Shown: one piece after another, positions 1-15,600 of the stretch | Numbering within the stretch: position 1 is the first letter of the stretch | Layout of the letters: the number at the start of each line of letters is the position of its first letter | Origin: Hirundichthys speculiger | Taxonomy: Eukaryota > Chordata > Actinopteri > Beloniformes > Exocoetidae | Assembly (NCBI GenBank): GCA_018398805.1 | Contig: JAGFBZ010002379.1 | Span: 310,001 to 374,000, forward strand | Direction: 5' to 3' | Length of the DNA stretch: 64,000 bases | Translations under genes and position numbers: made by a program | Notes under the pieces: generated by a model | Databases searched by the model: none | Seen by the model: only the letters and a program-made list of their open reading frames with translations | Told to the model about the DNA's origin: nothing

Positions 1-3000
1 CACTGCTGGGGATCAGAGGAGCCTCTTCTTCCGTAGAATGCTGATTGGATGGTGATGGTGGTGCGGGGTGGACAGCGAACAGACAGGAAGTCTCCGTCAC
101 AGGCCTGTTCAGTGTAGTTTCTTAACACTTTGGAGAGGTATCCTTTAATGTGGCAAAAAAAAAAAAAAAAAAAGCACCATCACTGAATGCATGAAAGATT
201 GCAGACTCTTGATATTACACTGCTATTCCTCAACATAAAATGCTTAACATGCTCACCACCAGGACTTTTACAGTAGGTGTCAGATCAGATCACAGCCAAC
301 ATACTCTCACAATTTCTCTTCACATTGGACACCATAGTCTTTTTTTATAGCATCAACAGATTCTATGCTACATCTGTGTTAACTCAGCTTGGATATCTTC
401 TAATTTCCTTTTTTTTTTTCTTTTTTGTTTGCGCCAGTGCCAGTTTCTTTTCTTTTTTTTTTTTCCCCAACTTAAGCCAGGACATCTGTAATGGACAAAA
501 GAGCAAGAAGCTTGTCTCCTCCACAGGTCATAGTGTTTGTGTCATTTTCCATTTCATATTACAACCCAAAAATGTTGGGATCCTGTGTAAAAGATAAACA
601 AAACCAGTATGCAATGATTTAAAAATCTCATAATTCCATATTTTGTTTCCAATAGAACATGAAGAAGTAATTGGCATAGAAAAAAAAAAAAAACAAATGG
701 AGGAGCAGTTAACAGCTAATTAGTTTTAGTTGACTTTGTTGGTGACGATGTCCCATCCTCAGCCCCTGACAAACAGTCCTGAGTTGCAAACCAGCAAAGG
801 ATTGTGCACAGATACCAGTTTTCATTACCAACAGCTACTACTGAGCTGACGGACCCTAAATAAGTGAGTCGAGATTAGGCACTGGCACCAAACCAGCACT
901 GGGACTCCATGCAATCCAGTAGGATCTTATTTGCATAATGGAGGGCTTCCATGGCTCTTTGAGCTCATTGAATCCTTGAATGTGCTCCTCCTCAGACCCA
1001 TTTTTCTTTTGCCGTGCTGTTTGCTCGCTCTTTAACCACACTTACTTGCATTGCACAACGTGGTTTCAAGACTAAATGGAAAAATTTTGTAAAAGATATC
1101 AAACTTAGTGAAAGCTTTTATATAACATTTTATGATGTTCCAGTCCTATAAGGATATGAGGCTTTTCTTTAAAAAGGAGAAGAAAAAGAAAATTTCTCCA
1201 TTAACTTGACTGTGCAGCTAAAAATTGCTTAGCGAGTTGCCGTCCAGCCCGTCAGCCGCTCATAAGATCTGAACCCATCACAAAGCCTCCATTAACATTC
1301 CAGTCTGGGAGAATGAAACAGATAAAAGAGAACTGATCCCTCAGACAGAGTCATAAAGTGTCTTTCTGGACTCATCTGGTTTACTTACGAGCCAACTGCT
1401 GCAGAGGAGAAGAAATGGTTTCATTCTAAACCGCCTCAAATTTCCAAGATTTGCTGGGATTGTTATATTCCAAATGAATACGATGATTTTTCTCTTTTGT
1501 TTTATTTCAAAAGGTTTTTCATATATGAAAGCAGAAACAGATATTCTTTTCAGTCCACAGTATCGTGGCAAAGTTAGTTATACACCTGCGTCTCAGCATC
1601 TAAAAATGTCCAAAGTGAGAAAAGTGTTTTCTAACAGACAAAGTCACAAAATGGAAACACGGTGATTCAATTACCCCTACCTGTTTGGCTTCTGGTTGGA
1701 ATAGGAAATAACACAGAAACTGTTTTCTGTAGCATCCATAAAACACACACAAAACATGCACATTGTCCCCCTTATCACCATGGTCACAGATAAAAGGAGG
1801 AAGGGAACCAAGACTTTCTCAGGCTTTGAAAAGTCGGTTTTACTCTGAATAGAGATGGTAAATAAACCGCTATTTCTCACACCAACAGGGAAAACAGGTG
1901 TATAAGCAGTCCGACTTTATTTAGAGGTCCTTTGAATACCACTTACCTTATTACCATGAGCCAAACTTTTAAGGAACGCAGCACCAGCTTTTCTCGGGGC
2001 TTGGATTTAAAATGGTAAAATATACAGTTCAGCATTTCTACCACATTTGTATTTGTTGCACGTTCATTTGCAACCTCTCAAATGGCTGAACGCCATTGAA
2101 AATAATCGAAATCCATCCTTGAAATAGTGTTCCGCATACACATGTAGGTGTTTGGCATTAATATTTTATCAGTGTACAACTTAGAGACTATTTGAGCAGC
2201 TCTTGTCTGGCTTAGAAACAGCATTAAGGCATCATTAATGCAGTTTAGATTCTTTAATTGTGTGGTGTTAAGTAGATTCTCCCTCTCCACAGTAATCTCC
2301 TGCAAACACACACCCCTGTCTGCTTTGCCTGTCACATTCCAACACAAGAGGAGTGAGAACTTGGCATTCCCCCTGGCAGCAGGACCACACACACATGCAC
2401 ACACAAAACATCAACACAAACAGTGTGGTTGGGACAAGCCTGTTTGGCTCTCGAAGCCAGGGTGTGTGGTGATGGTGTAATCACATTGTATATCACATTA
2501 TCTGAAGCCGGTTCTTGGCAAAACCAGCTGTCATGAGAAACCTCGAGTTGTCCGCTTAGCAAGGCCTCGGGTAAGGTGACCATGGAAACGGACAAGGTTA
2601 CTAAGAGGGTGAAAGAGAGAGGGCTCAAGAAAGATGAGAGAATTTCTCACTTGGGCATTTCTTAAGAGAGTTGTCCTTTTGCAACAATCTGAGCACCATG
2701 AACACTCCGACACTCCTTACTCCACCCTACAAAGGGGGGCTGCAAGTAAAAGGCAAACAGATTATCTCACATAAACCCTCAGGTGCTTTCTAAAGAATCT
2801 ATTTCTTCTTTTCCAACATCCCTCCCTCCTCCCACTCTCTCGCTCTTTCTTCTTCAGGATCATCACTATTGTTCCCTTCATGCTACCTGTTGACTGAGGC
2901 CTCCTTTCAAGGCCAACAAATCAGGCAGTGCTAAGGCACCTGTGTAGACCGCCCAGCCAATGACAGGTGTCCCTCAAAGGCAGAAGACTGAACAATGCTG

Positions 3001-6000
3001 GAGGAACACCCAGGCGTCTCTCTTCCTCCCTTTCCTCTCCCCCCAACCCATTTTCTTTTCATGTGGGGCCAAACTACTTCTTTTAACCAGCTCTCTGCCC
3101 TTTCCCTTGACAAAAAAGAACTGCACTGTTTTCTCTGCTGGTTTGTTCAGTCATTAAAGGACAGGAGGTTGCGGTTGCAGCTCTTTTATAAACAATTCAC
3201 TGTTGTTGTGAATTGCATAGAAAAGACCCATTTTTAATCTTCGTACAAACAGCTCAGGGATCTGCTGTGGACATAGACACGGGCAGCTGCACCTGCCATC
3301 TGTATTTATGCTCCAACGCCGATGGGATCTTGTCATATGATGCAATTTAACCTGCCACTCGTGAGTAATCCCCACAAATCATAAATCTAAAAAATCTGTG
3401 GCCCTGGTAATTGTAAGCTCCTCATCCGTGGTCATGTGACGACCTTAAACTCTGACCCAGTGAGAGGAAGGTCAGGAATGGCGGAGATTAGCAATGGGTG
3501 CCGTGTTGTGTCAACATGGCAGAGAAAGGGGAACCACTCATCAGTTATAAACTCATGGATATTATACACCAATGCAGTGGCGTGTGTAAATATGCTCAAA
3601 ATTATTTATTGACTCTGTGTAGCAAATAGCGCTGTTCCCCAGCTTGGAGCCTCTGCTGCAATCTTACCGACCACTCCTTTCACATCAGCCGTGCTGTAAC
3701 TAATCCATTTCATAGTTCACTACACAGAGATGTTCACTATCTGTTCATAATATGACATAGTATGAATATGGCAGGTGCTTATGACATGAGGGCAGAGAAA
3801 GAAAGGGGTTTCACAACACTTACAGTTCAGGAGGAGATACTCTGCTTCCTTCATGCTTCCCTTCCTTTTGAAAGATGCAACCCGTTCCTATTGGCCGAGC
3901 CTTTGGCATTAACAATGCACTGCAGCACTAAGTATAACTGGCAGGTTATTACGGTGTTGACTTAGTGCTGCTTCTTATTCAATTGCTTACTCCTTCAACT
4001 GTGCTTGAAAGTAATGTTTGTAAAGCCTCTTGAACTGGGCAAGATGTATAATATTGCCGAATATTATATGATTATAGCTTAGGTTAATGCCACAAAAGTG
4101 CCTATTTACATGGTAGTTTAGGGATAATCAACAGGCAGTTGCTATAAACTGCAAGATCATGCGGCTACAATCAAAGTATATCAACACCTCAAAGTTCATT
4201 CCATCAAAACTAAAAAAAAAAAGAAAAAGAAAAAAAACAAATCCCAGCATTTTTGAGCGCTACAAAACCAAAGGCTATATTGCGTTTCATCTTGGCACAT
4301 TAAGTATTTAGGCATTTACAGCCTCATAACTTTATTGGTATTATTTTAAGCAAATTATAGCTATCAAGCCATCAAATGCTCAAAGACGCAGAGCTGCAGG
4401 CCTGATGCAGAAGAAGGAATTCCCTTTAAGTGGTAATTTCTGAGAAGAGTTGAGGTTTCCCTCAAAGACTCAGGCCGCAATCTGGCATCGGTAAGGGAGA
4501 AGGGGAGGGGGACTATGAAAAACCAAGAATAAGATGCATGATGAAGCAGAATGGCTGATACAGACATGCAAGAGGCTGCTAGACAATCAACTTAATTATT
4601 CCTTAAAATAAGATGTTGAGATGGTGCTCATTTTAAGAAGGACAAGAGAGGAGAGAAAAAAATTAGCAGTTGGTAAGATGAGGGCAAATCTTTTTTTAAA
4701 AGCAAAGCCACTGCTTTCAGGATGTGGCAGCAAGGTCTAAAGGCCAGAGCTGGTGGCTTTAGGCCTTGTAGTAATTAGTTTTTCTCTCAAACCACAGAGG
4801 CTGTGCAAAGGCCTGAAGCAGGGCCTTTGCAATGGTTGTCTAAAACGACCGTTGGTCGTAAATCATATGTGGTCAAATCTCAGCTTTCACCTCTTCAGAC
4901 CCGAGGTGAGGCTTTTATTGTGATCAACAAGGCAGGATCATGCGGTGTGCTGGTATGAAATTAGACCTCAAGAATATCTCCGTTTAGCAAAGTTCACACA
5001 CATGCCGCACAATAGGACACGCAGCAGCACAATGGACATGATGTCAAAGGAAAGCAATAACTGCTTCTGTACATATGCCAAGTTCAGTCCTCACCGTTGA
5101 GCCATTCAGATTTGAGTAAAAAAGATGCATTCCTGAAATTCACTGCATTCCTTCGCTTAGAATTCATTGGTCTTTCTATTATAGTCACGTCTTGGATTAA
5201 CCTACTTTCTAGATAATCACACTATCAGGCACACGACGATGGAGGCCTTTTGCAAAACACTAATGAGGTTAAATTTCACTGTAAATGTTTCTCAGTATTA
5301 TAACCACTGTAAAGAAGTAGTTCATTTTTTTGCGACCCGTGGCGCGTGTTAAGTGAAACAGTGTCAGATTTGGCCCATCAGTCTGAAGAAATCTGCAGCA
5401 GCTTTCCATTTTGGTACTTTTCAAATATTTGATGCACAGTAAGTGGAGCCTGTTCACATTTTCAAATTAGCAGAACAAACTTGAAAAGATGTATGTCTGG
5501 TGGGTGGTCCTTCTTTCTGAAAGATAAACTATAATTTGAATGGAAAGTTCCTGCTTTTGTGCACCACCTGACTTCTAGGATTTAAACTGCAGTGTGCAGC
5601 ATTTTGGGGGATCTATTGGCAAAAATGTCATTTTTTCAGTAGATTTACATGACAATAAAAATGATCGGTAATCATTTGGTCAACGACCAGCCGCAGCAGT
5701 CTAAATGATTCAATTATTTGGAACACATTGAGAACAGGTTAGAGTTGGGTGGAAAGAACGTACGTTAAAAGTGTAAAGTCCACAAAACAGTGCTACAAAA
5801 TACTACACTGAACAGTCGCCTCTGATTTTGTTCCTCTTCAAATGTCTCCACAGCTTAATCCAGTAACAAACCAGCAAGATAACACTGGACAGGTGGGCTG
5901 GCAGAGCTGCGAATCAATTCAGTTGGGAAAAGAACAATCTTAGTTAATGTTTCATTTAAAGTTTGGCTGGTCCAGACAGGTTTATTCAACACGAGTTAGA

Positions 6001-9000
6001 CTATCGTTTCCTACATTCTACTTTCAGTCAAAGGTCGCAGTAAAGCTAAGCAGCATATTTATGGCATTTGTAGACTGTCAGAGTCAAAACATGTTCAACT
6101 CAGCCCATCAGACTCAGAGCATGGCTTAAATGGTAATGTGGAATGAAAAAAATACACATCTTCTCATTAAACAATTATGACAATGTGATTTACTCTTGAT
6201 AGATAGCTTGTCTGAAAAAATTATTCCAACTTCATGGGCAACGTTGTAGTAGAAAGGTTTAGTGGACTGTGAGTTGAACTCTTAATTCCAATCATTAAGA
6301 GTGGGCAGAATAGCATCACTTTTCCACTACTTTTTCAATATTGAAAATGGATTTGCATTACTTTCTCTCTGTCCTTAGTGTTCAGTGTGCAGTGCTGTCA
6401 GTGTTTCAACTGACTGATTACTCATAAAATTGGCACCAGTAGTGTTTCACATGTGAGTGTTGCTGAATTGCATGAGGTACAAAATTTCTGGAGCACTGAT
6501 TAGTTTTTTTGTTTTTTGGCTTTTTTTTCCACATAACCAAAGTGCGTTTTGTCTGACTGTGTTCATCTGACACACAAAGCACAAAAAGCTAGGAAATAGG
6601 TGGTGCATGTGAGCTGAGGGGGCTTATTCACATTAAGTTGGTCCATTAGACTTAAACCCCAGGATTAAGTTAACGCTAGAGAGTTTAAAACAGCATTTCT
6701 CAAACCTTGTTGTTAAACTTTAGACTTGACAAACACAGCAATTGGATGGAGAAGAAGAAGAAAAAGATGCATGAGGCAGAATGAACAGAGAAAAAGAAAG
6801 AAAAGAAAAGATCTGGAAATTAAATACATTGAGACATCTGGATCTGTTTCTGCTACCACAGCCATAAAACTAACATGTGAATTACAATGCAACATTATGG
6901 AGATCAACTGTCGAAATCAAACCTGTGCACATGTTTCATACAGGTGCATATAGCTTTACAGCTCTGTTTTTATCCAGAACTTCTTTTGGCTTGTCATCAG
7001 CAAAGGCAGCTAGAAATTTCTATTCATATTTGGTTCACTGATGCAATGAAAGTTTGTGTTTTGGAATCCAGAAGCAGCAGAATGACTACATTCGGCATTC
7101 CTAAAGAGGTGTATAAATATTCTCAGGCAATGGTCACCTTGACTTGAATGGCAGAGCCCCCCCCCTCCAATCGTCCCCTCAACTGACTGCAAAAAGACTG
7201 GAGCCTGAGCAGCTGAAGTCATTAAAACTTGAGACAAAAACACAAACAATCCTCTTGCCTGGTCCTTTCCTCCCTCCTATGCCAACACACATGCAGGTAC
7301 AAACACACACATAAATCAACGGGGCCATGCAGAAGCAAAGAAACATCAAGCCGCTGGACATGAATAATAAACTTCTAGAAGCACCTCTGCCCCCTGCTTT
7401 CCTGAACACAACTGATTTATTTTTTCATGATACATGTAATCAAGAGCTGCAGTCTCCCAAGCTTGTTTTGGGCTGCATGTGTTATGGCCTGAAGGTTTTA
7501 AAAGGATGGAAAGTATAGCAAAGCTCCCATGGCAGAACTGGAAAACGGAGCTGATTCAGGCTGCGAGATATGCAGATCGTGAAAAATAAATAAAGTATAT
7601 TTAGTTGTTTCTAGCAATAGAAAAAGACTTTAAAAAAAGAGAAAACCTGGAGAATGGTCACATGCTAAGTCAGGTACATATCAGGTGGTACAAGGAGGTC
7701 ATGCTGTGGAGAGCTATATGAACAGGACTGCTCTTCTTCCTTCTTCACACACACACACACACACATACAAGAGAAAACAAAAGCCACACTAACTGGCCAG
7801 GCCTAAATGAAACCACAGGAGAAGCTTAAACTGACACTCAAAGGCTAACTCAGTCACAATACAGGCTTGATACTTAAGGCTATCGTCATTAGGTGACCCC
7901 CGCAGACAATGAGAGTATGTCCACCTGTGGGGCTGTTGTCCAAACTTGTCCTGAGGAGGTGAATGAGTATAAAACATCTGCCAGCTTAGACATGTCCTCA
8001 CAGTTTGACAGTGGCAGCTAAGACTCCCCAAGGGAGTTCCAAACCCAGTCGCTGGTCCCACCCGAGCCCTCCCACGACCTCTGTTAGCACGTACTTTTCC
8101 TGGTGACCCTTGCGGGCCAAAGGGCGCGAGGCAAGAGGACACTTTTACTCTAATTTTCTGAGCATGTGTTTTTTTTTTTTTTTTTGACTTTTTTCTTTTT
8201 TTCATCAGTGGTAGGATGGTATATGGGGTTGAAGGGTGAAGGAGTGGGGGGCACAGAGGTTCCGGGAACACCCCTGCTGATAGCGTCTGTGTGCATGTCC
8301 AGACGCTCTCAGACACCAACGCAGACGCAGAGACACATAGATGGAGAGTAAAAGTCAGAGGAGGACACATCTGTCATTTTAATGGTCACTCTTTATGGCC
8401 CGGAAGAGCTGGGTGGCATCCAGACTGTCCATCACTACCCACAATCCACCACACAGCACACAGACGCACCAGTGTGTTGGTTTACTGTTGCAAAGTGAAC
8501 GGCAGATGTAGTCGTCTTCAGTCGTTCTCATCACAACGGATTGAAGATAACCCTTTAAGCCAGAGTGAGAAGAATCTGTCCCAAAAATGCAGCACTAATG
8601 AACCTCCTGCATAAGAAGGAAATGCTTCCTATTATAGATCTTCAGCATTTGTGTATTACATGTCTTACATCATCTTTAGCTAGGTTTGGATTTTCTAAAT
8701 AATGTACAAGTAACTTACTTACACTTTTAAGCCATTTATGAAAGGAAAACCTTGTTTTAACTTTTAAAATTTTGGATTTTACTTCCATATCTCATCTTTT
8801 CTCATGCCAGTAGAAAAAATATGCAAAATACACATTTAGGTCTTGTTTTTGTTTTTTTTTTGCTTTTGCTTTTGGATAAGCTTAGGAATATGGAAATAAC
8901 TAAGGAGATTTTATAGTGACATTTGTAATATTTTTCACAGCAAAAACATATGGAATAGTGGATTTATTTAAAGGGAAGATGTTTTTTTTTTTCTATTCAA

Positions 9001-9354
9001 GCAAAGCAGATTCTGAAAATTCACATTTGATCAGAATCTATTCTGTCTCAGGTAAAATTATCAGGATATGATGACAGGTTCAGAAAATATGACAAAAAAA
9101 ACTGATTTAATGACTTTTACTTTAAGTGACAGCTTGCAATCTGAGTCTTGAGAAGCGCCGCTTTTAATAGAAAGGCCATCAGATTATATAATGACTTGTC
9201 ACTCATTTTCTCCTCTTTTGTATAGTCGAGTCACAAATGTATAATATTTTTTAAACAAAAATATTTAAATACTTAAATACGATAGTCTCCTTTGAGAAAA
9301 CTGCTAAAGACTCACAGCAGCTAAAAAAAAAAAACCCACATGTAAAGCTAATTC
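1..9354. other. Intergenic or intronic DNA, no gene recognised
   Basis: AT-rich sequence with A/T homopolymers (153-173, 8168-8185), a CA repeat and many short chance frames. The longest frame (7789-8370, minus, 193 codons) includes a poly-lysine stretch made by a T run and looks like no known protein. No RNA gene or complete mobile element was recognised. Confidence 0.5.
7746..7765. repeat. (CA)10 microsatellite
   Basis: Uninterrupted CA dinucleotide repeat; no associated gene seen. Confidence 0.95.
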
Positions 9355-9690
9355 ATCATCTATACCTGCTTATTTCTATTCAGGGTCACGGGGATCTGCA
9401 GAAGTCTGCAGCTCTCTTCATGTGAAAGGCAGGGGTTCACTCTGGACAGCTCAATAGTTCATCACAGGGCCATATACAGACGGACAACCACACATACTCA
9501 TACTCACTCCTACAGGCAATTTAGGATCACCAGTTAACCTGACATAAGTGTTTCTCGACTGTGGGAGGAAGACGGAGTATCCTGAGAAAACACACACCAG
9601 CACAGGAGCTCATGCAAACTTCACACAGAAAGGCCCCTGCAGGGATTCAAATTAACCTCACTGGCTGAGAGGCAACAGTTATAAAAATCC
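9355..9690 (+). repeat. Dispersed teleost repeat
   Basis: Begins ATCTATACCTGCTTATTTC then CAGGGTCACGGGGATCTGC. It continues through CTCACTCCTACAGGCAATTT, GACTGTGGGAGGAAGACGGAG and CATGCAAACTTCACACAGAA to ACTGGCTGAGAGGCAACAGT. This series is recognisable as a very common fish interspersed repeat. It has no ORF. I do not assign its class. Confidence 0.75.
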
Positions 9691-12600
9691 CACCTAAAAA
9701 TCACATCAACGTTCAATTTTAGTTGAACTAATAAAGGCAAACAGAAAGTGGGTAAAGAGGAGGTCGGGGTGGTGGAGACAATGTTTGTAGTAAATATACT
9801 GATGAACTAATCTTATCAGCAAACCTATATAGACATACATGTTGGGAGAGCGTGACAGTGGATGTAATACTGTTCTCTGATCATCATCAATCCCATCATG
9901 GGTTAACTGACATTACTGGATGCTGAAAAGCAGCAATCTTCATAATAATTCAGCAGCAAAGGAAGTCTTTATGATGGCCAGCAGTTTCATGATTTTAATT
10001 CTGATGAATCCTAAAGAACCTGTTGCTGCACTCAGGAACAGAGAATTAAGCCCTGGTGGTTTAAAAAAAAAAAAAAGAAAGAAAGAAAAAGGTCAGTCTA
10101 CATGATTGTGTCATCAAATTTCCTGATCTTCATTATCGATACGAAGATTTTAGGCAGACCTAGTCTTGTTATTTTATTTACATTTAAATGGCCATTCATA
10201 TTTATTTTTCAGTCTCTTTATTAAAATACAAACAGAAAAAAAACGTCATTTCATTCAAATTCAGTTGTCCAATTACTGGCCGGTTTTTAATAATAATATT
10301 CAACAAATATTCAAAGGCACCGTCCCACACAGACATTTGCAATAATATTAATTAGAATTATTTAGCTTACATTATTTCCTTATTCCTAATTTTAATCTTC
10401 CAGCAGCTCCATTTCTTTCTGCCCATGTCCACTTTTGTTTAAATCCCCTTGAACCCACACACACCCGCACACACACACCACCCCCACAGAGAGTCAACTT
10501 TAATGCATTAACAGCTAGACAGCATGCCTTTAGCAAGGTTCAGGCATGTCATGTGCATTAAAGAAAAAAGATGCATTTCCCAAAAGCACAGTTTGTGGAA
10601 ACTAAGAGGCTGAGTTTTGGGGAGAAATAACAGGCTTATCTCTGGGGCTGCTCTGTGAAAACAAACAACTCCAGAGGATCTGAGGGCATAAAAAATGCTC
10701 TGTTGCCTATCCAGTGGGACTTAGCCAATTCCATTAAAAATAAAACTGCAGGAAAACCAGACTAAATTATTGTTTTTCCAGAAACCAAGTAACTGGGTCT
10801 CCTTGGGGAGATGTTTTTGTTTTTGTTTAAATCAAACACTACTTCCATGAGTCTTTATGTGGTATATTCACATTTCTTCTCTGTCTGATCAATAACCAAA
10901 AGCCCCAATTAACCCCATTCCAAAGTTTGTATCCAGTTCCATCCATCTGAATTTTCACTTATCTAATCCTCCTAAAATATCTTCTTTTTTTTCCCTTTAG
11001 CTCAAGCGAAGATTTGTGATTGAATCAGAGTTCTGCTCAGGTCCAACAAACAAACCTGTTATCCATAACTGTCAGTCAGACTTGATCTGTTATCTGATCC
11101 TCATAAAGACCAAATGTGTTCTGTTTGATGGAAAGCAAAGACAATTAAAAATGTGTTCCTTTGAGGGACAACAGAGTTTTCAGAAACTACTGTGGACCAT
11201 GTTTGAGCAGCAGGCACACAGACCAAAACAAACCCAACCAAAACCAAAAGTGAAACCTAAGGCGTGGTCTTTCCAACAGTTCGTAAATCTCTCTGCTTGG
11301 GACCAAATCCCAATGACATTTCAATGTGTCCCTGGTGCAATCACATTTGTACTGGATTAGATCATCCAAGATGCATGTTAATGTCAGGTGACAACGTGAC
11401 CTGAGGGTGAGTACAACCACGCGGTCTCATTCTCAGAGCTCAGAATCACAATTATCGCAATACTGTCAATACTGAAATTGAAAATGTCTAACACCATGCC
11501 TTATTTTTCACAAAGAATTTCAATAAACTTGGCCTGGACTAAGACTGCCACAGGCTGACAGAAATTCAAAAAATAAAACAGGATTTATGGACAAGTGAAT
11601 TGTTATAATGCTGGCTTTAGCATTTATCACCACCGTTTCTCAGTTTGTCCTCATTGAGACGCCACAGTGGATTCTAACTACATAAATCTGCTGCTGTTTT
11701 ATTTACTGTTGTTTTTTTTTTAAATTTGTAACTTAGTTAAAACCAGTTAAAACCAGTTTTCATTTGATCAGCTGCTTCTGTCCTACATACACCATACATA
11801 CACCTACATACACTGGCTGTTTTAAGCAAACTACAAAAGTCTTACAGAAAAAAATAACATTTCATGTTTAATAATTAACGGTAGACATCTTACTCTCCTT
11901 TGACAAAATAAGTTATTTCTTATCTCACTATGATGGCATATTATTGGAAGCATGTTTCTTCCTGGCATCGTAGCAATTTAGTTACAGCTAATCTTTCAAA
12001 ATGTATCAAAATGTAGACAGAGTATTTGAATTCTGCTATATAGAAGATTGTCATCTTTAATTAATCTGTTCTCCTACTCTCCTTGCGCTCTACGAAATCC
12101 AAGACTCAATTTTTATTTCAATATATTGTGTATGTGACTTTGACTAAGTGAGGGAAGAGGAATTAACTGCTTAATAAACATTTCATTGCAACAGAATTTT
12201 CAATGAACACATTAGCATCCAACTCTTGATCCAGCCAATCAGTTTGCAGATTAAATGTAAGACAAATGACATTTAACTGCATGAATCCTTCATGGCACCA
12301 TGTTGCATGCAGTTTTTGCTTCATGTCCTAATGACATTATGCTGAAAAAATGAGCAAAATCTGGGTTTGTGATGCAAAAATGATATTGGTTTAAAAAGGG
12401 GAAATTAAGGGCCCTCCTCTGATTTGCTCTCTAGCCCCTTACCTGAGCTGACCAGAGAGCAACAGATTAGCAGTGCTGTGGAGAGCAGGCTGCTGTAGCG
12501 TGCTGTAATGCAGACTGTCAGTCCGACACAGTTGGGGGGCAACACAATGCCTCCTTGTTCAGACTGGCCCTTCTGCGCCCCACCTCTCTTTTGCTGTCTC

Positions 12601-15600
12601 TCTCTTTGCCTCAAGGGGTTTAATCAAACCATAAAACCCAACAATGTTTTTTTTTTTTTTTTTTTAGGTCTCCTATACCAAAGAGAGTTTAAGGTGAAGC
12701 AGGCGGAAAGGATCAAGGGATGGAGAAAATGTTTAAAAGGAAGCCTGAATAATGCCGACATGAAGACTTCTAAACCAAACATAAATCAGCTCCCAGGAAG
12801 CAGAGTGAAAGAAAAATGGGAAAGAGGAGGGGCATCAAAGCATGGCTGACATTCTCCAAGTAGCAGAAAAAGGTGTGGGCACCGGTTTTTACATGTGCAC
12901 GTGTGTGTGCATGAGCATTTGCACATGCTTTGAGGCCTAGCGACAATTCAATTCAACAGCCAGCACATGAGTGAGACGGACGTGAACGGATCACTGCCAG
13001 CGCACCCACCCACCCACCAGCCTCTTTCTCAACACTTATTTCTGTTTATTCACAGCTCAGTTTCCTCCCAAGACTTGACAGCTGCAGCCCTCTATACTCG
13101 CGGCAGCAGCCGTCACAATTTCCTCTGATTGGGCTTCTCACAGAGTGAAGATGAATAAAATCTTTGTTCAAAACATGACAAATGAGCGTGCATTCTCCGC
13201 GACTCGCTCAGTTGTTGCCTAAACAGAAACAGCAGAGATGTGAAGATAGCCTCTCAATGCAGCTGTATGCAGCGATGCCGGTATGCTGCTCAAGAATCTT
13301 CTTCAAGCAACTCCAGTGTTTTCTTTGGGGCGTCTGACTCTCGTCATGCAAGAGGGGGCAAGTGCAAACACACACCTGCAATGTATGTATATGCATCTTT
13401 ACAGGCATATGGTATAAGCGTTGGATTTTCCTGTCATCTTTTCTGAATAACAGAAAAAAAAGAAAGAAGGAAAGAAAATATCCACAGAAAACACCTGACT
13501 GGGTAATTTGGGTGGTTTTATCTATAAGCAAAATAATGATTATCACATTAAGGGCTATCTGCCTGAGCAGTTTTCTGATGATAATAAGCCATGATTTAGA
13601 ATCTAGTGCACCTCAGTTGATAGTTAGACCTTCCTCTCAGCCTACGTTAGTCATTTAAGATATAGTCTTGGATTTATATTTGACGTTTCACTCTAAACTC
13701 AGGCATGAGACGGGCATTAAACATTAAAAAAAAGTCTTTTTTTCTACAGCAGCCAATGTAAGCTCATCAGTTCAACACTGTGACAACAGTCCATTACAGT
13801 TCTGTGTACTGCTGAGTGGATAACCAGTTTGGCTCCAGCAATTTAGTCCATGAAAAAGCATTTTTAAACAATTGGTGGAAACTTTCCTGCAACGTCGGAG
13901 GAAATCAAAAAAAAGGAATAGACTCCAGTGACACCACGGACGAATAATAACAAACTAGCGAAGGAAAAGGATGAAAACAAGATGTCTTGTATTGTAATAT
14001 GAAGGTGCTGATGTGGGAACTCATTAGTCAGAGAAGGTCACAAGCACAACGCACATTTCCGCTTTAACAGCTTTTCACTTTCTCAAGGACCCAGATTTAT
14101 ATGGTCGCGTACCAGGCGTTTGGTTGACATCAGCTGACAGCTATTTAAACCAGTCAAGATGAGCAAAACTTAAACAAGCACATGGACCAGAGTCCACGTG
14201 AACTAAACAAAACAGTTATGTTAAAATAGTTGGATATGAAAAAGGCCTGTGACATCTATTAAATAATGGTGAACATTTGAGCTGACGGGGATAAGAGGAA
14301 CATTTTCTGTTGAACTGCATGAAAAAGCCAGATGAAACTGACTGACAGGTGATGTCTATGGCACTCTTCCCACATTACTTTCTGCCTTTTGTGCAACCTT
14401 CTACTGCTGTGTTTTAATGGCGTCAGCCAGTCATCTCAAGGTGCTTAACTTCTCACATTCAACCAGCTGCATTTCAGTAACCCGGAGGAGCCGATTTGTC
14501 GGATTTGCAGCAAAAAGGCTGGTGGTCAAAGTCACTAATACGACTAATCTAAGACTAATGGTGGCATAAAATTATCAAATTAAGATAATCAAGACCGTAA
14601 TCGCAAAAATAAGTGAGATAAGTAGTTGCCTCATAGAATGCAATGACAGCTCGGATGTGAAAACGTCCTAAATAATCAACTTCTGGTAGTTAGTTGTTTT
14701 TTTGTTTTTTTTTTTGACATTTGAATAATAAACATCAACCGCAGCTCACAGAGAAATTTTCTTTTGCACCTTCTACAGTGAAACTTCAGCAGGGCATCAC
14801 ACATTTTTCCCCTTACAGTAAGACCAGAGAATATACTCAGATGGAAATTTCACTGGAGGGGAAAAAAAAAGGCTTTGTGATAATAAGTGTGTGGCTGTTT
14901 TAGGTGGGGCCAAGACATGCTGATGTAGCACACTTATATGCGTTTGTTCTTTGTCCTTTGTCAAGTTCATCCAGCCCATTCTGGCTTTGTGAGAAAAAAA
15001 GAGCTGAAAGAATACCTGATTTATTTCAAGAGAAATGCTTTCAAGTGAAAAATCAATCTTACACCACACATACCGATCACTTTTGAAACACTGTGAAGCC
15101 AAATTGCCTCCATCATGTCTGTCTATAGCTGTGTGATGGGGGCTAACTTAATTTCCTCAAGCCAAACTCAAAATGAGTGTTGCTTCCTGTTGTAAACAGC
15201 CATCTCTCATCACTGCCACTGCTTTGTTGTTCCCCAGCATGATGTCAAGCTCTGCTTTATACCTATGTTTGTTTATGTGCTTATTGTAACCTGGGGGAGG
15301 AACTTACACGTCATTCATCACTATCATGTTGGGCCAGGCCAGACTTCCACCTTAAATTACACACACACCTCCCACGCTCTGCCTTACGAGGGCAGAAATT
15401 ATCTATTACATCCCTAAGCTGTCTGCACCGCAAGGCTTTTAGTTTGCCATCTTCCCCAGCGTTTTTGCAACCAATCTTTTAAGATTTTACATTGTTGTAC
15501 ATGTTATTACTGGTTTACACTTAACTACTATGTTGGATTACAGTTTTGCATAATTTTACACTATCAAAGAGCCTTGTGTCCTTTGTTTCCAAAGAGTCAT

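Noticed and set aside
7789..8370. 193-codon open frame on the minus strand
   Set aside because: Longest frame in the window, but its lysine run is made by a T homopolymer, composition is unlike a folded protein, no homology is recognised and no splice context supports it.
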